From positions 62,001 to 126,000 of the forward strand of contig JAGPFC010000003.1 in the NCBI GenBank assembly GCA_018056685.1: DNA of 64,000 nucleotides, given 5' to 3'. Below the pieces are notes generated by a model, which did no database searches, was not told where the DNA came from, and was given only the letters and a program-made list of their open reading frames with translations. The stretch comes from Smithella sp. Its GTDB lineage: Bacteria > Desulfobacterota > Syntrophia > Syntrophales > Smithellaceae. Below, one piece after another: positions 1 through 7,721 of the stretch (its first letter is position 1; each line of letters starts with the position of its first letter). The translations under genes were made by a program, and so were the position numbers.

Positions 1-1
1 T

Positions 2-409
2 CTGCTGCCGCTTGACCGGTTGCATTATTTTTCGCACTGGATTACGCCGGAGCCTTTCCCTCTGCGCTATGATGTCCGTTTTTTTGTGACGGAGGCACCG
101 CCGGATCAACCCGTAATCCATGACGGCATTGAATTAACCAGCCACGTCTGGATTCGTCCGGCGGAAGCGCTACGACAGTATGAGCAGGGAAGGCTGGATA
201 TGGTCTTGCCGCAGATCATGACCCTGGAAGATATAAAACATTTCAAAACCGTTGCGGAGGTTGTTGACGCAGCCCGTCAACGCCACGTTCCCGCCACGCT
301 GACCAAAATTAAAAGAATCGACGGCAAAGATGTCGAGGTGATGCCTGACGGCTCCGGATTTGAAAGCCGCCCGCCTGTTTATTCCTGGCCGGACAAGGAT
401 CCGGACTGA
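2..409 (+). CDS. NUDIX hydrolase, C-terminal part (5' truncated)
   Basis: The frame is open from base 2 with no stop upstream, so the gene begins before the window and only about 135 C-terminal residues are visible. The opening HWITPE block, then RYDVRFFV, HDGIE and WIRPAEAL resemble the C-terminal half of NUDT19-like NUDIX hydrolases, which cleave nucleoside-diphosphate-linked substrates such as CoA derivatives. The NUDIX box itself would lie upstream and cannot be checked, so the substrate is unknown. The last ~50 residues are a less conserved tail. It ends about 110 bases before the MarR gene and is not obviously linked to it. Confidence 0.6.
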   Translation: MLPLDRLHYFSHWITPEPFPLRYDVRFFVTEAPPDQPVIHDGIELTSHVWIRPAEALRQYEQGRLDMVLPQIMTLEDIKHFKTVAEVVDAARQRHVPATLTKIKRIDGKDVEVMPDGSGFESRPPVYSWPDKDPD

Positions 410-483
410 TTCCGATTTTGTTCCCGAACATAAAAAGTAAATTGGTTTATCGGCTACTTAGGCATGACAGTCTATAATCTTTC

Positions 484-516
484 TTGACAAAACCGAAAAT
501 GGTTGTATATTACAAC
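484..516 (+). promoter_or_regulatory. Promoter and palindromic operator of the marR-hgcAB locus
   Basis: A -35 TTGACA (484-489) is followed after 16 bases by TATATT (506-511). A perfect inverted repeat, GTTGTA-TAT-TACAAC (502-516), covers the -10. It ends one base before the ATG at 518, so a transcript starting about 7 bases after the -10 would be almost leaderless. A dimeric MarR repressor bound here would block its own promoter; autoregulation is inferred. Confidence 0.65.
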
Positions 517-517
517 T

Positions 518-979
518 ATGTTGAAGAAGAAAAAAGAAAATGCAACAGATTTAATGGATGTGCTGGGCGGTCTTGCGCAGGTCATGCGTTCCTGCTGTCG
601 GGATGAGGCTTTTTGCGAAGGGGTAACCTTTCATCAGTTCATGATTCTTGATGCCGTGGCCAGGGAGAAAGAATTACCTATGGCGGACTTGCACAAACTG
701 CTTGCTGTGGAAAAAAGCACCACCACACGGTTGGTCAATCCTTTAATCAGGAAGGGGCTTGTCACAAGAGAAATGGCGGCCCATGATTCCCGGGCGATTA
801 AACTCGTCCTGACCGTTAAAGGCAGAGAAACCCACCAAAAGGTTCAATTATGCTTGGCGGATTTTTTTCAGAGAGCGCTGGGAAACATGTCGGAAAAGAA
901 AAGAACCGACGTTTTGCAATCGGTCAAAATATTTATAACGGCTGTAAAAAATTCATCGACTGACCGCGGGTGTTGTTAG
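518..979 (+). CDS. MarR-family regulator, cysteine-rich, upstream of hgcAB
   Basis: This 153-residue protein has the MarR winged-helix layout: recognition region around residues 55-80 (LHKLLAVEKSTTTRLVNPLIRKGLV) and the wing DSRAIKLVLTVKG at 90-102. I chose the ATG at 518 because an in-frame TTG at 503 lies inside the promoter. It has six cysteines, including vicinal pairs at 26-27 and 152-153 plus Cys33, unusually many for MarR and suggestive of thiol, metal or metalloid sensing. It lies 85 bases before hgcA on the same strand, so it may control and be cotranscribed with the mercury-methylation genes. That role is inferred. Reported hgcAB-linked regulators that I know of are ArsR-like. Confidence 0.85.
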   Translation: MLKKKKENATDLMDVLGGLAQVMRSCCRDEAFCEGVTFHQFMILDAVAREKELPMADLHKLLAVEKSTTTRLVNPLIRKGLVTREMAAHDSRAIKLVLTVKGRETHQKVQLCLADFFQRALGNMSEKKRTDVLQSVKIFITAVKNSSTDRGCC

Positions 980-1038
980 GGTATTTTGAAAGGTACCATT
1001 CTCACTTGGAGCTGCACGTGGGATAATTCACCTTACAA

Positions 1039-1064
1039 ATTTCAGTTCACTACGTTTCTGAAAT
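1039..1064 (+). promoter_or_regulatory. Hairpin immediately before the hgcA start
   Basis: ATTTCAG (1039-1045) and CTGAAAT (1058-1064) form a perfect 7-bp stem with a 12-base loop ending directly before the ATG at 1065. No clear Shine-Dalgarno sequence is visible. The hairpin could limit initiation at 1065, make the in-frame ATG at 1077 the true start, or be a second regulator site. Confidence 0.4.
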
Positions 1065-2213
1065 ATGAGTTTCATTATGGAAAAAATTGCTCTTCCCATC
1101 ATTCCGGAACACGCAAATTGCTGCGGCAGTATTGTGACAGCAGCATCGGAAAATGCCGTGCCTGCATTGAATCAGTCTTTTGTTGTCGGTACTGTGGAGA
1201 CACCAGCGGGCAGATTGCCGCGGGTGTCTTCAGAACTTGTCCGGCAGGATCGCTGGGGCGGCATGAAAGCGCGCTGGGGCGTGGGACGCATGGAATACAA
1301 AGTCGATCCCGGGCTTTACGCGCTGGGCACACCGGATGAACGTTCTCCGGTTTTTGTTTCCGCCAATTACAAGATGAGCTTTGACCTTTTGCGGCAGTCG
1401 CTGACAGGGCGCTCCGGTTGGATTCTGGTGCTGGATACGAGGGGAATCAATGTCTGGTGCGCTTCGGGCAAGGGGACTTTTGGCACGGAGGAACTGATCA
1501 GACGGATTGAACTGAGCGGGCTGAAAAAAATTGTCAGTCATAGAAAATTAATTTTGCCTCAATTGGGCGCACCGGGAGTCGCTGCTCACACGGTCAAAAA
1601 GCTTTCGGGTTTTCATGTTCAATACGGGCCGATTCGTGCGGAAGATTTGCCGGCTTATCTCGATGCCGGTTTGAAGGCAACAGATGAAATGCGGATAAAA
1701 ACTTTTCCTTTAAAAGAAAGAGCCGTGCTCATTCCCATCGAACTGATCGGAGCGGTGAAACCGTTGCTGATTCTGATGGTGACTTTTTTTGCAATAAGCG
1801 GCTTCGGCGGCCCTGCCGGATTTTGGGATAACGCGGCTGGCATCGGTGTATTCGCTGTTTTTGCTCTGTTGAGTGCTGTCATCGGCGGCACCGTGCTCAA
1901 TCCGCTCTTACTGCCTTATCTTCCGGGGCGTGCCTTTACGATCAAAGGCTTTTCCGTAGGCCTTGTTGTGACGCTGATGCTGCTTTATCTGCGCGGTATG
2001 GATTTGTCGGCGTGGCCGGGTAGGCTGGAAACCCTGGCGTGGCTGTTGATCATTCCCGCCATATCCGGGTATCTGGCCATGAATTTTACCGGATGTTCCA
2101 CCTATACATCTTTGTCGGGCGTAAACAAGGAAATGCGCTGGGCTCTGCCGCTGGAAATCACCTGCTTTGCCGTGGGAATTTTTATGTGGCTGGGCGCGCT
2201 GTTGATGGCTTAG
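1065..2213 (+). CDS. hgcA: HgcA, corrinoid protein for mercury methylation
   Basis: HgcA carries a methylcobalamin-like corrinoid and transfers its methyl group to Hg(II), making methylmercury. The N-terminal half is the soluble corrinoid-binding domain with the family signature on the cap helix, here NVWCASGK at residues 129-136. Cys132 is the expected cobalt-coordinating thiolate. Residues 225-382 contain about five hydrophobic segments, matching the membrane anchor of HgcA. The motif has Ser where the usual consensus N(V/I)WCA(A/G)GK has Ala or Gly. The chosen start adds about 40 residues before the motif relative to the ND132 protein (Cys93); ATG 1077 is an alternative. hgcB follows 9 bases later. 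The pair identifies the organism as a probable methylmercury producer. Confidence 0.95.
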   Translation: MSFIMEKIALPIIPEHANCCGSIVTAASENAVPALNQSFVVGTVETPAGRLPRVSSELVRQDRWGGMKARWGVGRMEYKVDPGLYALGTPDERSPVFVSANYKMSFDLLRQSLTGRSGWILVLDTRGINVWCASGKGTFGTEELIRRIELSGLKKIVSHRKLILPQLGAPGVAAHTVKKLSGFHVQYGPIRAEDLPAYLDAGLKATDEMRIKTFPLKERAVLIPIELIGAVKPLLILMVTFFAISGFGGPAGFWDNAAGIGVFAVFALLSAVIGGTVLNPLLLPYLPGRAFTIKGFSVGLVVTLMLLYLRGMDLSAWPGRLETLAWLLIIPAISGYLAMNFTGCSTYTSLSGVNKEMRWALPLEITCFAVGIFMWLGALLMA

Positions 2214-2222
2214 GAGTTGAGC

Positions 2223-2531
2223 ATGAAAAATCCGGTTTATCTGAAAAATGTTGTCACCCTGCAACTGGATGAAAATAAATGCACGGGTTGCGGGATGTGT
2301 CTGGATGTCTGTCCACATGAAGTGTTTAAGATGAATGGCAAGCACGTTGTCATCCGGAATCGCGATGCCTGCATGGAATGCGGCGCGTGCCGGCAAAACT
2401 GCCCGGCGAACGCCATTGCCGTGGAATCGGGTGTCGGTTGCGCCGCTGCGGTGATTAACGCCATGCTGGGGAGAGAGGGCGAATGTTGCTGCGGACCTTC
2501 CGACTCCGATGGCAAAGGCTGCTGTTGTTGA
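2223..2531 (+). CDS. hgcB: HgcB, 2[4Fe-4S] ferredoxin partner of HgcA
   Basis: HgcB is thought to reduce the corrinoid of HgcA and may pass on mercury. The 102-residue protein has two CxxCxxCxxxC clusters: Cys20, 23, 26, 30 and Cys50, 53, 56, 60. The family-specific Cys73 lies in ESGVGCAAA. The C-terminus is cysteine-rich, with CCC at 88-90 and CCC at 100-102, where HgcB normally has a vicinal pair. The start is ATG 2223: AGGAG at 2212-2216 overlaps the hgcA stop and sits 6 bases before it. Translation is probably coupled to hgcA. The gene converges on the dehydrogenase at 2552 with only 20 bases between. Confidence 0.96.
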   Translation: MKNPVYLKNVVTLQLDENKCTGCGMCLDVCPHEVFKMNGKHVVIRNRDACMECGACRQNCPANAIAVESGVGCAAAVINAMLGREGECCCGPSDSDGKGCCC

Positions 2532-2551
2532 TGTTATCTTCAGTTGTGCCG

Positions 2552-3565
2552 TTATTCGTGGGGTTTGATGATGACCTTGATGGATTCCCGCCCGTCCGTC
2601 ACCAGTTGAAATCCTTTTACAATTTCATTCAGAGGCAGCCGGTGCGTAATCAGATCATCGACGGTGACATGGTGCCATTCGATTAATTTCATCGCTTCGA
2701 TGATGTCGGGCGGACCACAGTAGTAGGACGTAAGGATGGTGATTTCCTTCATCCAGAAATCATTGACGGGAACGGCCACTTTTTTATCCGGTGCGGGAAC
2801 GGCAAAGAGCACGATGGTGCCGCCCTTATCCACGCACGGCCAGGTCTGTTCGACCGCGGAATCGGCGGCGGCGCATAACAATACAACGTCCGCTTTCCGG
2901 CCGGTTATTTCAATCAGTTTTTCGGAAATATTATCCGCGGCGTCGATAACTTTATCGGCGCCCATCTGCCGGGCCATTTCCAGTTTGGTTTGATTGATGT
3001 CGGCAGCAATGATCCGGCATCCTTTTGTCCTCGCCAGTTTGATGTGCATCAGACCGGACATGCCGCAGCCGATGACCAGCACGGTTTGGCCTTTTTTTAC
3101 GCCGGCCAGTCTTTGCGCCCGGACGGCACAGGCGAGCGGTTCGATAAACGTGCTTTGATCATAGGTGATGTTGTCCGCAAGAAGATAGGTTCCGTTTTCG
3201 ATCAGGATTTCAGGAACCAGAATGTATTCGGAAAAACCGCCGGGCAGTCTTTCCTTGACTTCGGAACATTGCGGGTAGTGTCCGTTTTCACAATAATAGC
3301 ATTTCATGCAGGGCACTTTGGGAGCGATGAATACGCGATCGCCGGGCTTGTATTTTTTAACCGATTTGCCGACCAAGACAACCTGAGCGCCGACCTCGTG
3401 TCCCTGAATCAGCGGCGCCCGCGGGAGGCGGTACCATTCGACGATGTCACTGCCGCAGATACCGCAGGACAAGACCTTGACCAGCATTTCCCGGCTTTTG
3501 GGACGGGGGGTGGGAATGTCTTCGATGCGGATATCTCTGTTATTATACCAGTACGCGACCTTCAT
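2552..3565 (-). CDS. Zinc-dependent medium-chain dehydrogenase (alcohol/polyol type)
   Basis: This 337-residue enzyme belongs to the sorbitol/threonine dehydrogenase branch of the MDR family. The catalytic zinc site is visible as CGICGSD (Cys37) with GHE at 55-57, and a structural zinc loop CMKCYYCENGHYPQC follows near residue 90. The Rossmann nucleotide-binding glycines are in VIGCGMSGL. It should oxidise a secondary alcohol or polyol with NAD(P). I chose ATG 3565; the in-frame TTG at 3577 lies in the structured repeat. It lies downstream of the LsrF-type aldolase on the same strand, separated by that repeat, so the two may share a sugar or polyol pathway. The substrate cannot be read from sequence. 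Confidence 0.85.
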   Translation of the reverse strand: MKVAYWYNNRDIRIEDIPTPRPKSREMLVKVLSCGICGSDIVEWYRLPRAPLIQGHEVGAQVVLVGKSVKKYKPGDRVFIAPKVPCMKCYYCENGHYPQCSEVKERLPGGFSEYILVPEILIENGTYLLADNITYDQSTFIEPLACAVRAQRLAGVKKGQTVLVIGCGMSGLMHIKLARTKGCRIIAADINQTKLEMARQMGADKVIDAADNISEKLIEITGRKADVVLLCAAADSAVEQTWPCVDKGGTIVLFAVPAPDKKVAVPVNDFWMKEITILTSYYCGPPDIIEAMKLIEWHHVTVDDLITHRLPLNEIVKGFQLVTDGRESIKVIIKPHE

Positions 3566-3567
3566 AA

Positions 3568-3660
3568 TGAGACCCAAACTTCAGAAATAAAGTGCACTGA
3601 AGTTTGTTGGACGAATTATCCCGCGAGCTTCAGCGTGCGGGATTTGGGTTCTGTTTCATA
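3568..3660. repeat. Dispersed structured repeat, copy 1
   Basis: Two adjacent hairpins: AAACTTCA (3576-3583) with TGAAGTTT (3598-3605), 14-base loop; and ATCCCGC (3618-3624) with GCGGGAT (3637-3643). A diverged copy lies at about 62338-62470, where the first stem is AAATTTCA/TGAAATTT, again with a 14-base loop, so one base pair changed on both sides. Both copies end in a TTGGG-to-TTCATACC stretch. This copy overlaps the stop codon of the aldolase gene and may end or process its transcript before the dehydrogenase. Confidence 0.6.
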
Positions 3661-4540
3661 CCTTCGATTTCTTCAGGCTCTTGTAAAGCTCGAAAGCCTT
3701 CTTGGGAGTTTCGTTGTCGTGAACAACGGCGCGCACCGCCTGAATCATGGCAATCGGCGCGTCCGACTGGAAAATGTTGCGTCCCATATCGACACCGGCA
3801 GCGCCTTTTTGCACGGCGTTATAGGCCATCGTCAGGGCGTCGAGCTCAGGAATCTTCTTGCCGCCGGCCATGACGATGGGTACGGGGCAGGAAGACGTCA
3901 CCGTCTCGAAATCTTTCTCAATATAGTAGGTTTTGATGTAGTGAGCGCCGAGCTCCGCGCAGATGCGGCAGGCCAGCCGGAAGTATTTCGCGTCCCGGGC
4001 CATATCTTTGCCGACCGCGGTTACCGCGAGCGTTGGAATGCCGTAACGGTTGCCGATATCCACCATTTTGGTCATGTTGATGATGGATTGTCTTTCAAAT
4101 TCACCACCGATGAAAACCTGCACGGCCATGGCGCAGACATTCAGACGGATGGAATCTTCGATATCGACGGCGATTTCTTCATTGGAGAGTTCCTTAAGAA
4201 TACTGGCGCCACCGGAAACGCGCAGCACGATGGCCTGGTTGAATGACGGTGGTATGACGGAGCGTAGAATGCCCCGGGTCAGCATCAGCGTGTCCGCATA
4301 TGGAGCTAAGGGAAGGATATTAATATCAACTCTTTCCAGGCCGGTGGTCGGTCCCTGGAAATAACCGTGATCGATGGCCAGCATCACGGTGCGGCCGGAT
4401 TGGGGATTAAATATCCGGGAAAGTCTGTTTTTCATTCCCCAGTCCAGGGCGTTCGACCCTTTGAGAAAAAATCCCTCTGTCTGTTGAGGCATGTCACAGT
4501 GAAACATCTTGGCTTCTTTGATTCCATCCAGGTCTGCCAT
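3656..4540 (-). CDS. LsrF/DhnA-type class I aldolase or thiolase
   Basis: The 294-residue protein closely follows the LsrF pattern: [37 protein letters not shown] and [11 protein letters not shown]. The Schiff-base lysine is expected in [10 protein letters not shown]. LsrF processes phosphorylated autoinducer-2, but relatives of the DhnA family act on other sugar phosphates. No lsr transporter, kinase or lsrG lies beside it, so an AI-2 role is not supported; a dehydrogenase follows instead. GGAG about 10 bases upstream supports the start. The stop lies within the structured repeat. Confidence 0.8.
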   Translation of the reverse strand: MADLDGIKEAKMFHCDMPQQTEGFFLKGSNALDWGMKNRLSRIFNPQSGRTVMLAIDHGYFQGPTTGLERVDINILPLAPYADTLMLTRGILRSVIPPSFNQAIVLRVSGGASILKELSNEEIAVDIEDSIRLNVCAMAVQVFIGGEFERQSIINMTKMVDIGNRYGIPTLAVTAVGKDMARDAKYFRLACRICAELGAHYIKTYYIEKDFETVTSSCPVPIVMAGGKKIPELDALTMAYNAVQKGAAGVDMGRNIFQSDAPIAMIQAVRAVVHDNETPKKAFELYKSLKKSKV

Positions 4541-4701
4541 ATTTTCTATTCTCCTTTTTGATGAACGCTTTGATAAGAAAGTTATGTTTGTTTATGGGAG
4601 GCAATCTGCCATATTTTTTCAGTCACGTCAAATTCGCTTTTGTGAAAACGGGAATTTTCCAGCCAGGTATTCAGGAAAGATTAAATCGGGTGAAGATAGA
4701 G

Positions 4702-5256
4702 TTATTTCTTCGGCGGTGTTATCGTATCGGAGCTGCAATAACCTTTTGTTTGCGCGACTCTTAATGTAATGCAATCGCCCAGTTCACAGGCTTTTTGCGC
4801 GTCAAGACAGCCCTGTTTATTCTTGTTCTGCTTGAGATAAACAACCGCTCTGTTGTTGTAGAAAATGGCGTATTCCGGTTTTAAAAGGATGGCTTGATTA
4901 TAATCTTCCAGCGCTTCCTTATATTTGCCCAGTTTGACGTAAGCCCCGGCTCTGTTGTTGTAGGCGTCGGCATAGTCCGGCGACAAGCGGATAGCTTCAC
5001 TGTCATCTTCAACGGTGCGTTGATAATCACCCAGATTGTAGTAAGCGGTCCCTCTCTTGTTGTAGGTATCGGCGTTGTTCGGTTGTAGTTGAATGGCCTT
5101 GTTCAGATATTCGATTGCCTTTCGTGGTTCTGTATATTGTTGCCCGTCCCAGGATTTTTGAGCCTTGTTAATCCAGTCTTCCGCCGTATTATTCCTTTCG
5201 GAGCAGGAATAAAGAAAAGCTGAGAAAAGAAGAATTAATATAAAATATTTACGCAT
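4702..5256 (-). CDS. TPR-repeat lipoprotein
   Basis: The N-terminus is a lipoprotein signal with the lipobox ending LYSC, Cys18 being the predicted lipidated residue. Residues ~50-150 hold three tetratricopeptide repeats of the NAxxYNNRGxxYxxLGxYxxAxED type, which usually mediate protein-protein contacts. The tail has Cys residues in GCLDAQKACELGDC, a motif also at the C-terminus of the larger TPR protein at 8573-10246, which suggests related ancestry. It is probably anchored in the periplasm; partner unknown. A 140-base gap with no recognisable signal separates it from the aldolase. Confidence 0.8.
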   Translation of the reverse strand: MRKYFILILLFSAFLYSCSERNNTAEDWINKAQKSWDGQQYTEPRKAIEYLNKAIQLQPNNADTYNKRGTAYYNLGDYQRTVEDDSEAIRLSPDYADAYNNRAGAYVKLGKYKEALEDYNQAILLKPEYAIFYNNRAVVYLKQNKNKQGCLDAQKACELGDCITLRVAQTKGYCSSDTITPPKK

Positions 5257-5471
5257 AACCGAATCTTATCTGTAGAAAGGAAGCTCCTTTTTACGCTCGT
5301 CATGAATTCAAACTCAGAACAATTGTTCACGGTGTTTATTTTAGTCTTATTCAATAATCAAGAATATTTTTTTAATGGTGGGATTCTGTTATGTATCTTA
5401 TTGGTTGACACGGTATTATTTATAGTGTACGTAATTAACAAAAAGTATGTATCTTTTTAGGAGTAGGTATT

Positions 5472-5960
5472 ATGGCAAAAAAGATAACGATCAGTGTGCC
5501 GGATGACCTGTATGAAAAAATGACCGTATGGAAATCTTCTCTGAATTTTTCAAAAGTCTTTCAGGATGCGGTTTCCGGTATGATCAGAAAAAAGGAAGTT
5601 TTGACATCCAGACTCAGAGAGGAAATCGATTTTTCAGCCGTTGTGGACCGTTTGAAAAAAGAGAAAATCGAGTTTGAATGCAATATCACGGAATGCGGTA
5701 AAAAAGACGGTCTCGAATGGTCGAAAACCGCCCATTACCGGGAACTTCAGTATGCCCTTGCCTGGAATAGTTATGAAAATCCTGACCGGGATGAAGAACT
5801 GGGCGATTATTTCTCTCATATGTTTAAGCATTACAAAAAAAGAATAACGGCGTCCGGCAAAAAAGCGCAGGATTGTTTCAACGGTTTTTCGGAAAAATAT
5901 CTGAAAGGGTGGAAGGAAGGGGTTGAATTGTTCTGGAACGAAGTGAAGGATAAGCTTTAA
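5472..5960 (+). CDS. Ribbon-helix-helix domain protein
   Basis: A 162-residue protein whose first ~45 residues (KKITISVPDDLYEKM then a helix) match the CopG/Arc ribbon-helix-helix DNA-binding fold. The rest is helical, charged and rich in aromatic residues with no family I recognise, so it may be an effector or oligomerisation domain. AGGAG at 5459-5463 precedes the ATG. A TTGACA at 5405-5410 is a possible -35, but no good -10 is seen. No toxin partner is adjacent; the next gene is an acyltransferase. Confidence 0.6.
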   Translation: MAKKITISVPDDLYEKMTVWKSSLNFSKVFQDAVSGMIRKKEVLTSRLREEIDFSAVVDRLKKEKIEFECNITECGKKDGLEWSKTAHYRELQYALAWNSYENPDRDEELGDYFSHMFKHYKKRITASGKKAQDCFNGFSEKYLKGWKEGVELFWNEVKDKL

Positions 5961-6011
5961 CCGGCGGGCAAATATTAATTGGAAAAATCATGGACCCAAG
6001 GGGGGAATGGT

Positions 6012-6842
6012 ATGGGATTGGGAGACGAAGCGAAAGAATTTTTTGAAGAATACAGACAAAGATTTCTGGAAAACCGGCAAAAATTTTCAGCCAGCGTTAA
6101 GATATTTGCTGAAAAAAAAGACTGGATAACCCGTGTCAGTTACCAGCCTTACAAGTGGCTTTTTATTTTACCTTTACTGATCACGACCACCTTCATATGC
6201 GGGATTCTGGCCATCATCACTTCCCTGCTGTTCACGCCGCGCACTGGCGGCATTTTTGCCGTGCTTTGGGCAAGAATCAACAGCTTTTTCACTCCGATGA
6301 CTGTGAATGTCATCGGCGCTGAAAACATAGAACCCGGCACGTCCTATGTGATTACGTCCAATCACCAGAGCATGTATGACATCTATGTCCTGTATGGCTG
6401 GCTGGGCGTCGATTTCAAATGGGTGATGAAAAAAGAACTGGAACAGGTCCCGGTGCTGGGTCTGGCCTGCAAAGTCCTTGGCCATATTTATATTGACCGG
6501 TCTGACTCGAAAAGCGCTGTGGAAACCATCAAGGCCGCCAAAGCAAAAATTGTCAACGGAACATCGGTTCTGTTTTTTCCGGAAGGCACACGCAGCGACG
6601 ACGGGAAAATGAAGCCTTTTAAAAAAGGCGCCTTCAAGATGGCGACCGATCTGAAGATACCCATTCTTCCCGTCACCATTAACGGCACCAGGAACATCCT
6701 GCCGAAAGGAAGCCTGGACCTGATGCCCGGCGGGGTGACGATGATCATTCACAAGCCGATTTCCGTAGAGGGCTATCATGAGAAAAACATACATGAACTG
6801 ATGGAAAGGACAAGAATCATCATCAACGCGTCTCTGGATTGA
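6012..6842 (+). CDS. plsC: 1-acyl-sn-glycerol-3-phosphate acyltransferase family protein
   Basis: PlsC-type enzymes transfer a fatty acyl group to lysophosphatidic acid in membrane lipid synthesis. Two hydrophobic segments lie at about 48-75, followed by the catalytic HxxxxD motif as NHQSMYD (His118, Asp123) and the substrate motif FPEGTRS at 189-195. Its 276 residues, with an extra N-terminal helix, are slightly longer than minimal PlsC. The start at 6012 is preferred for the G-rich ribosome site ending about 6 bases before it; an in-frame TTG at 5979 is less likely. A strong hairpin follows the gene. Confidence 0.88.
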   Translation: MGLGDEAKEFFEEYRQRFLENRQKFSASVKIFAEKKDWITRVSYQPYKWLFILPLLITTTFICGILAIITSLLFTPRTGGIFAVLWARINSFFTPMTVNVIGAENIEPGTSYVITSNHQSMYDIYVLYGWLGVDFKWVMKKELEQVPVLGLACKVLGHIYIDRSDSKSAVETIKAAKAKIVNGTSVLFFPEGTRSDDGKMKPFKKGAFKMATDLKIPILPVTINGTRNILPKGSLDLMPGGVTMIIHKPISVEGYHEKNIHELMERTRIIINASLD

Positions 6843-6898
6843 ATGGATTCGAATCTGCTTAGGAATCGAATCAGAAGATAAGACGCTATCCTTATTTT

Positions 6899-6925
6899 AG
6901 ACAGCCCGGCGGTGCCGGGCTGTCT
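6899..6925. terminator. Perfect 12-bp hairpin between convergent genes
   Basis: AGACAGCCCGGC (6899-6910) and GCCGGGCTGTCT (6914-6925) pair perfectly around a 3-base loop. It lies between the convergent acyltransferase gene and the exported-protein gene. Neither side has a T-run, so it may act as a two-way transcript end barrier rather than a classic intrinsic terminator. Confidence 0.6.
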
Positions 6926-6963
6926 TGTCTGTGCGGGACTGAATTGCGGGAAGAATAAATATT

Positions 6964-7608
6964 CTAATACTTGTTCGGATAAAATGTCGCCGTTAAGGTT
7001 CCATAAATGGACGCTTTGCCATCGCCGGCGATGTTCACAGAGTTCTTTGCCCCTGCGTAAAAGCTGTGGGCACCTTGAGTTACTTCATATACTCTTGTAT
7101 GTGAAAAAGGATGATTATTACCATCACCTTCAAAGACTACGCATTTATCAACACTAAAATTATAAGTTTCTGTGTCACTTGCTGCCAGTAATAATCTGTC
7201 TCCTGTGTCCGCAATGGCTCTCCCGTCAAATCTGACCACAACATAACCTGCCGTAGGAGCGGCCACCGTAACGGTTGCCAGCGTGACGTCGTTTGTGCTG
7301 ACATCAATACCTGTTTTGGAAATATTTGCCCACTCTACACCCGGCATTTGATTGCCAACTGCCTTAAAATTGTCATTCATCTGGCTTGAGCTGATCGTTG
7401 TTCCGGATGTAAATGCATTAGGCACTGTTACATGGACAACCGGCAAGGAACCTAACGGGAATGCCGGACCTCCCGGGTATAGCGGGGTATCCTTTATTGG
7501 ATCAATCACTAACTTTCCAACGGCATACGGGATGGTCATAAAAAAGACAAACGCAACAGTCAAAAGAACAACTCTTGCTGAAAATTTTATTTTACTTAAA
7601 GTTCTCAT
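6964..7608 (-). CDS. Exported protein of unknown function
   Basis: The 214-residue protein starts with a basic stretch and a long hydrophobic signal segment (residues ~12-30, ending near YAVG). The mature part is rich in Thr, Ser, Val and Gly, with alternating patterns typical of beta structure. A segment reading FTSGTTISSSQMNDNFKAV resembles short pieces found in tail-fibre or surface-fibre proteins, but this is too little to assign a family. It contains one cysteine. It heads a stretch of cell-envelope genes transcribed in the same direction. Confidence 0.6.
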   Translation of the reverse strand: MRTLSKIKFSARVVLLTVAFVFFMTIPYAVGKLVIDPIKDTPLYPGGPAFPLGSLPVVHVTVPNAFTSGTTISSSQMNDNFKAVGNQMPGVEWANISKTGIDVSTNDVTLATVTVAAPTAGYVVVRFDGRAIADTGDRLLLAASDTETYNFSVDKCVVFEGDGNNHPFSHTRVYEVTQGAHSFYAGAKNSVNIAGDGKASIYGTLTATFYPNKY

Positions 7609-7721
7609 GATATTCTCCTTTTTGAATGATCTAAATAATTTTTTATTTTATGAATGGATAACCTTATGCAAATCGTCTTTCATAAGATTAAACCAAAAAA
7701 ACAATCAGCTCTTGACCGGGT

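Noticed and set aside
2990-4246. 418-codon open frame on the plus strand
   Set aside because: It lies antisense to the dehydrogenase and aldolase genes, which have clear family motifs; its translation shows no recognisable domain and biased composition.
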